NCBI GenBank assembly: GCA_035771175.1
Contig: CM069594.1
Span: 11,718,620 to 11,782,619 of the forward strand
Direction: 5' to 3'
Source of the DNA: Paratinospora sagittata
Lineage: Eukaryota; Streptophyta; Magnoliopsida; Ranunculales; Menispermaceae
Length of the DNA stretch: 64,000 bases
How positions within the stretch are numbered: position 1 is the stretch's first letter; each line of letters starts with the position of its first letter. The position numbers and the translations under genes are program-made. Below are positions 62,801 to 64,000 of the stretch, one piece after another. The notes under the pieces are model-generated. The model had not been told where the DNA came from and did no database searches. It worked only from the letters and a program-made list of their open reading frames with translations.

Positions 62801-64000
62801 CAAAGAGTTTTTCAAGAGAAGAAAGTAATGATTCTTGCATTTGCCAAAACAAGCTTCGAATTGAATCAAAATTGCAATCGGTCTCGATGATAACGTCATT
62901 GTTCAGCAAGTTCTTCGTTTTATCCCTTTTGTGCTTAGATTTGTAGAGGGTATCCATTGTTTTAAACTGTAAGTATATGAAGTGGTCTCGGTAAGATAAC
63001 ACATCAAAAAAGAACACGACACCTGCATTGCATCAAGAACACATCAAACAATAGCTTTCGAAGTCTACAAATATCAAGCTCGAAGAACGAAGACATATCT
63101 CATGTCTAATGCATTAGTTTGATCTTTGGTGTATAGGGTAACCTCTCGATCAAACTCAGCACTAAAACTCTGAAAATTGCAAAGTCTTCAAAATCACTTC
63201 GATATAGTATTTCATTTTGAAAAAATGTTTTCCGTAAGGTTTTAATCATAATTTCAACGAGTTTTGAATTATTTAAAAGTGTTTTGAGTCAATGGAATGG
63301 TTCTTGAGTGTCAAAATATTAACTTTTCAAAAATAAGGCTATCCAGCAATTTGCCAAAATTCTCGAGAAGGCACTAACGCACTATCAGTGTTGATAGCAC
63401 GTTGATAGGGTTCTATAATAAGACATTTGTTTTTTCTGGAAAATTGTCTATAGCGCGCTATCCCCTTTATTGACTCGCTATAAAGGTGTTGCCTTAATCT
63501 TTTCATTTTTAGTAAAATGGGCAATAGCGCGCTATAGGCCTTGATAACACGCTTTCGGAAAGTCTGAAAAACTCGAGCTCTCGGGTTTGTGTATATCGAC
63601 CTGCTATCTGTCAATAGAGAACATGATACACAACCAAATAGCACTCTATCCACGTCTGAGACCAAAATCAGATATTTCTAACGAGAAAAATGTGGGCACT
63701 TCTGCTTGCTCGATTTTTCTATTCCTTACTCAGTTTTGCCAGGTTATCTTAATTGAAATATGCTCTACTAACACCTAGTAATTCCCTTTGTCTCGCACGC
63801 CCAAAACAACTTTAGATTAAACAATGTTTTGAATTCAAATCATTTTGTACTCACTTGCTCTTTAACCTGCAACTTCTATTTTTATAAAACACTCATTCTC
63901 TGATTTTCAAAAATACAACACGCACGATTTTTGTAAGTTAAATTGAGCTTTCCAAAGTGTTTTTCAAGAGAAGAAAGTAATGATTCTTGCATTTGCCAAA
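59803..64000. repeat. Satellite block: monomers 47-50, second copy of 43678-47874
   Basis: Monomers start at 59803, 60956, 62107 and 63260 (partial). Differences from the first copy seen by eye: one extra T in the T tract near 59980, CACTATCAG for CACTTTCAG near 59925, TAATGAC for TAACGAC near 61376, TTTACATT for TTTAGATT near 62664, and GTGTATAGGG for GTGTGTAGGG near 63132. The match reaches the last base of the window. Confidence 0.92.

Larger units (their letters stand above)
18693..64000. repeat. 1.15-kb satellite array, right segment (rest of monomer 11 to partial 50)
   Basis: The array continues in the same orientation and phase after the retrotransposon. The 356 bp of monomer 11 before the element plus 795 bp after it give 1,151 bp, so the insertion split one monomer. 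Thirty-eight complete monomers follow (12-49), then 741 bp of monomer 50 at the window edge. Most are 1,149-1,155 bp. Exceptions are monomer 12 (1,137 bp, a 14-bp deletion) and monomer 13 (1,165 bp, a 13-bp insertion). No non-satellite sequence was seen here. Confidence 0.97.

Noticed and set aside
1..64000. CRISPR array
   Set aside because: The regular repeats are contiguous 1.15-kb monomers without unique spacers, next to a plant retrotransposon.
1..64000. Monomer length as an exact multiple of a nucleosome repeat (1,152 = 6 x 192)
   Set aside because: Arithmetic alone is no evidence, and I saw no internal 160-195 bp periodicity. Nucleosome mapping would be needed.

Overview
This window looks like plant nuclear heterochromatin, probably from a eudicot (AT-rich, with a plant-type Ty3/gypsy element primed by initiator Met-tRNA). 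The species cannot be told from the sequence. There are no single-copy genes, no rRNA or tRNA genes and no CRISPR. About 57 kb is one head-to-tail satellite with a monomer of about 1,152 bp. I count 49 monomers plus a partial 50th. One LTR retrotransposon of 6,927 bp sits inside monomer 11.

Layout: 1-11765 holds monomers 1-10 and the first 356 bp of monomer 11. The retrotransposon occupies 11766-18692, plus strand, flanked by the 5-bp target duplication AATAG (11761-11765 and 18693-18697). The array resumes in exactly the same phase and runs to the end of the window (monomers 11-50). Each monomer has a block of about 240 bp with three to four degenerate copies of a roughly 75-bp sub-repeat, two of them centred on the palindrome ATAGCGCGCTAT. 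Near its 3' end is an inverted repeat (AGTTTGATC / GATCAAACT) next to a second palindrome (CTAATGCATTAG).

The array is not uniform. It has nested higher-order structure: a nearly uniform five-monomer block (1-5), duplications of two, three and four monomers in the middle, a 2,304-bp dimer repeated four times without a net length change (48286-57501), and a duplication 14,974-16,126 bp apart that makes 59803-64000 almost identical to 43678-47874. Chimeric monomers mark unequal-exchange junctions. All the short repeated reading frames belong to the satellite and are not credible genes.

The retrotransposon is young. Its LTRs show 7 substitutions over 835 aligned bases, one 1-bp indel, and a 60-bp difference in U3 repeat number. 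It has a primer binding site, a polypurine tract and a single-frame gag-pol with zinc knuckle, protease, RT, RNase H and integrase motifs all present. One in-frame TAG near the start of Gag breaks the frame. Coding continues 75 residues into the 3' LTR and there is no ordinary chromodomain. These traits, with the RT/integrase sequence style, resemble the CRM (centromeric) chromovirus clade. A long-monomer satellite with higher-order repeats and a young CRM-like insertion makes a centromeric or pericentromeric origin a reasonable, untested hypothesis.
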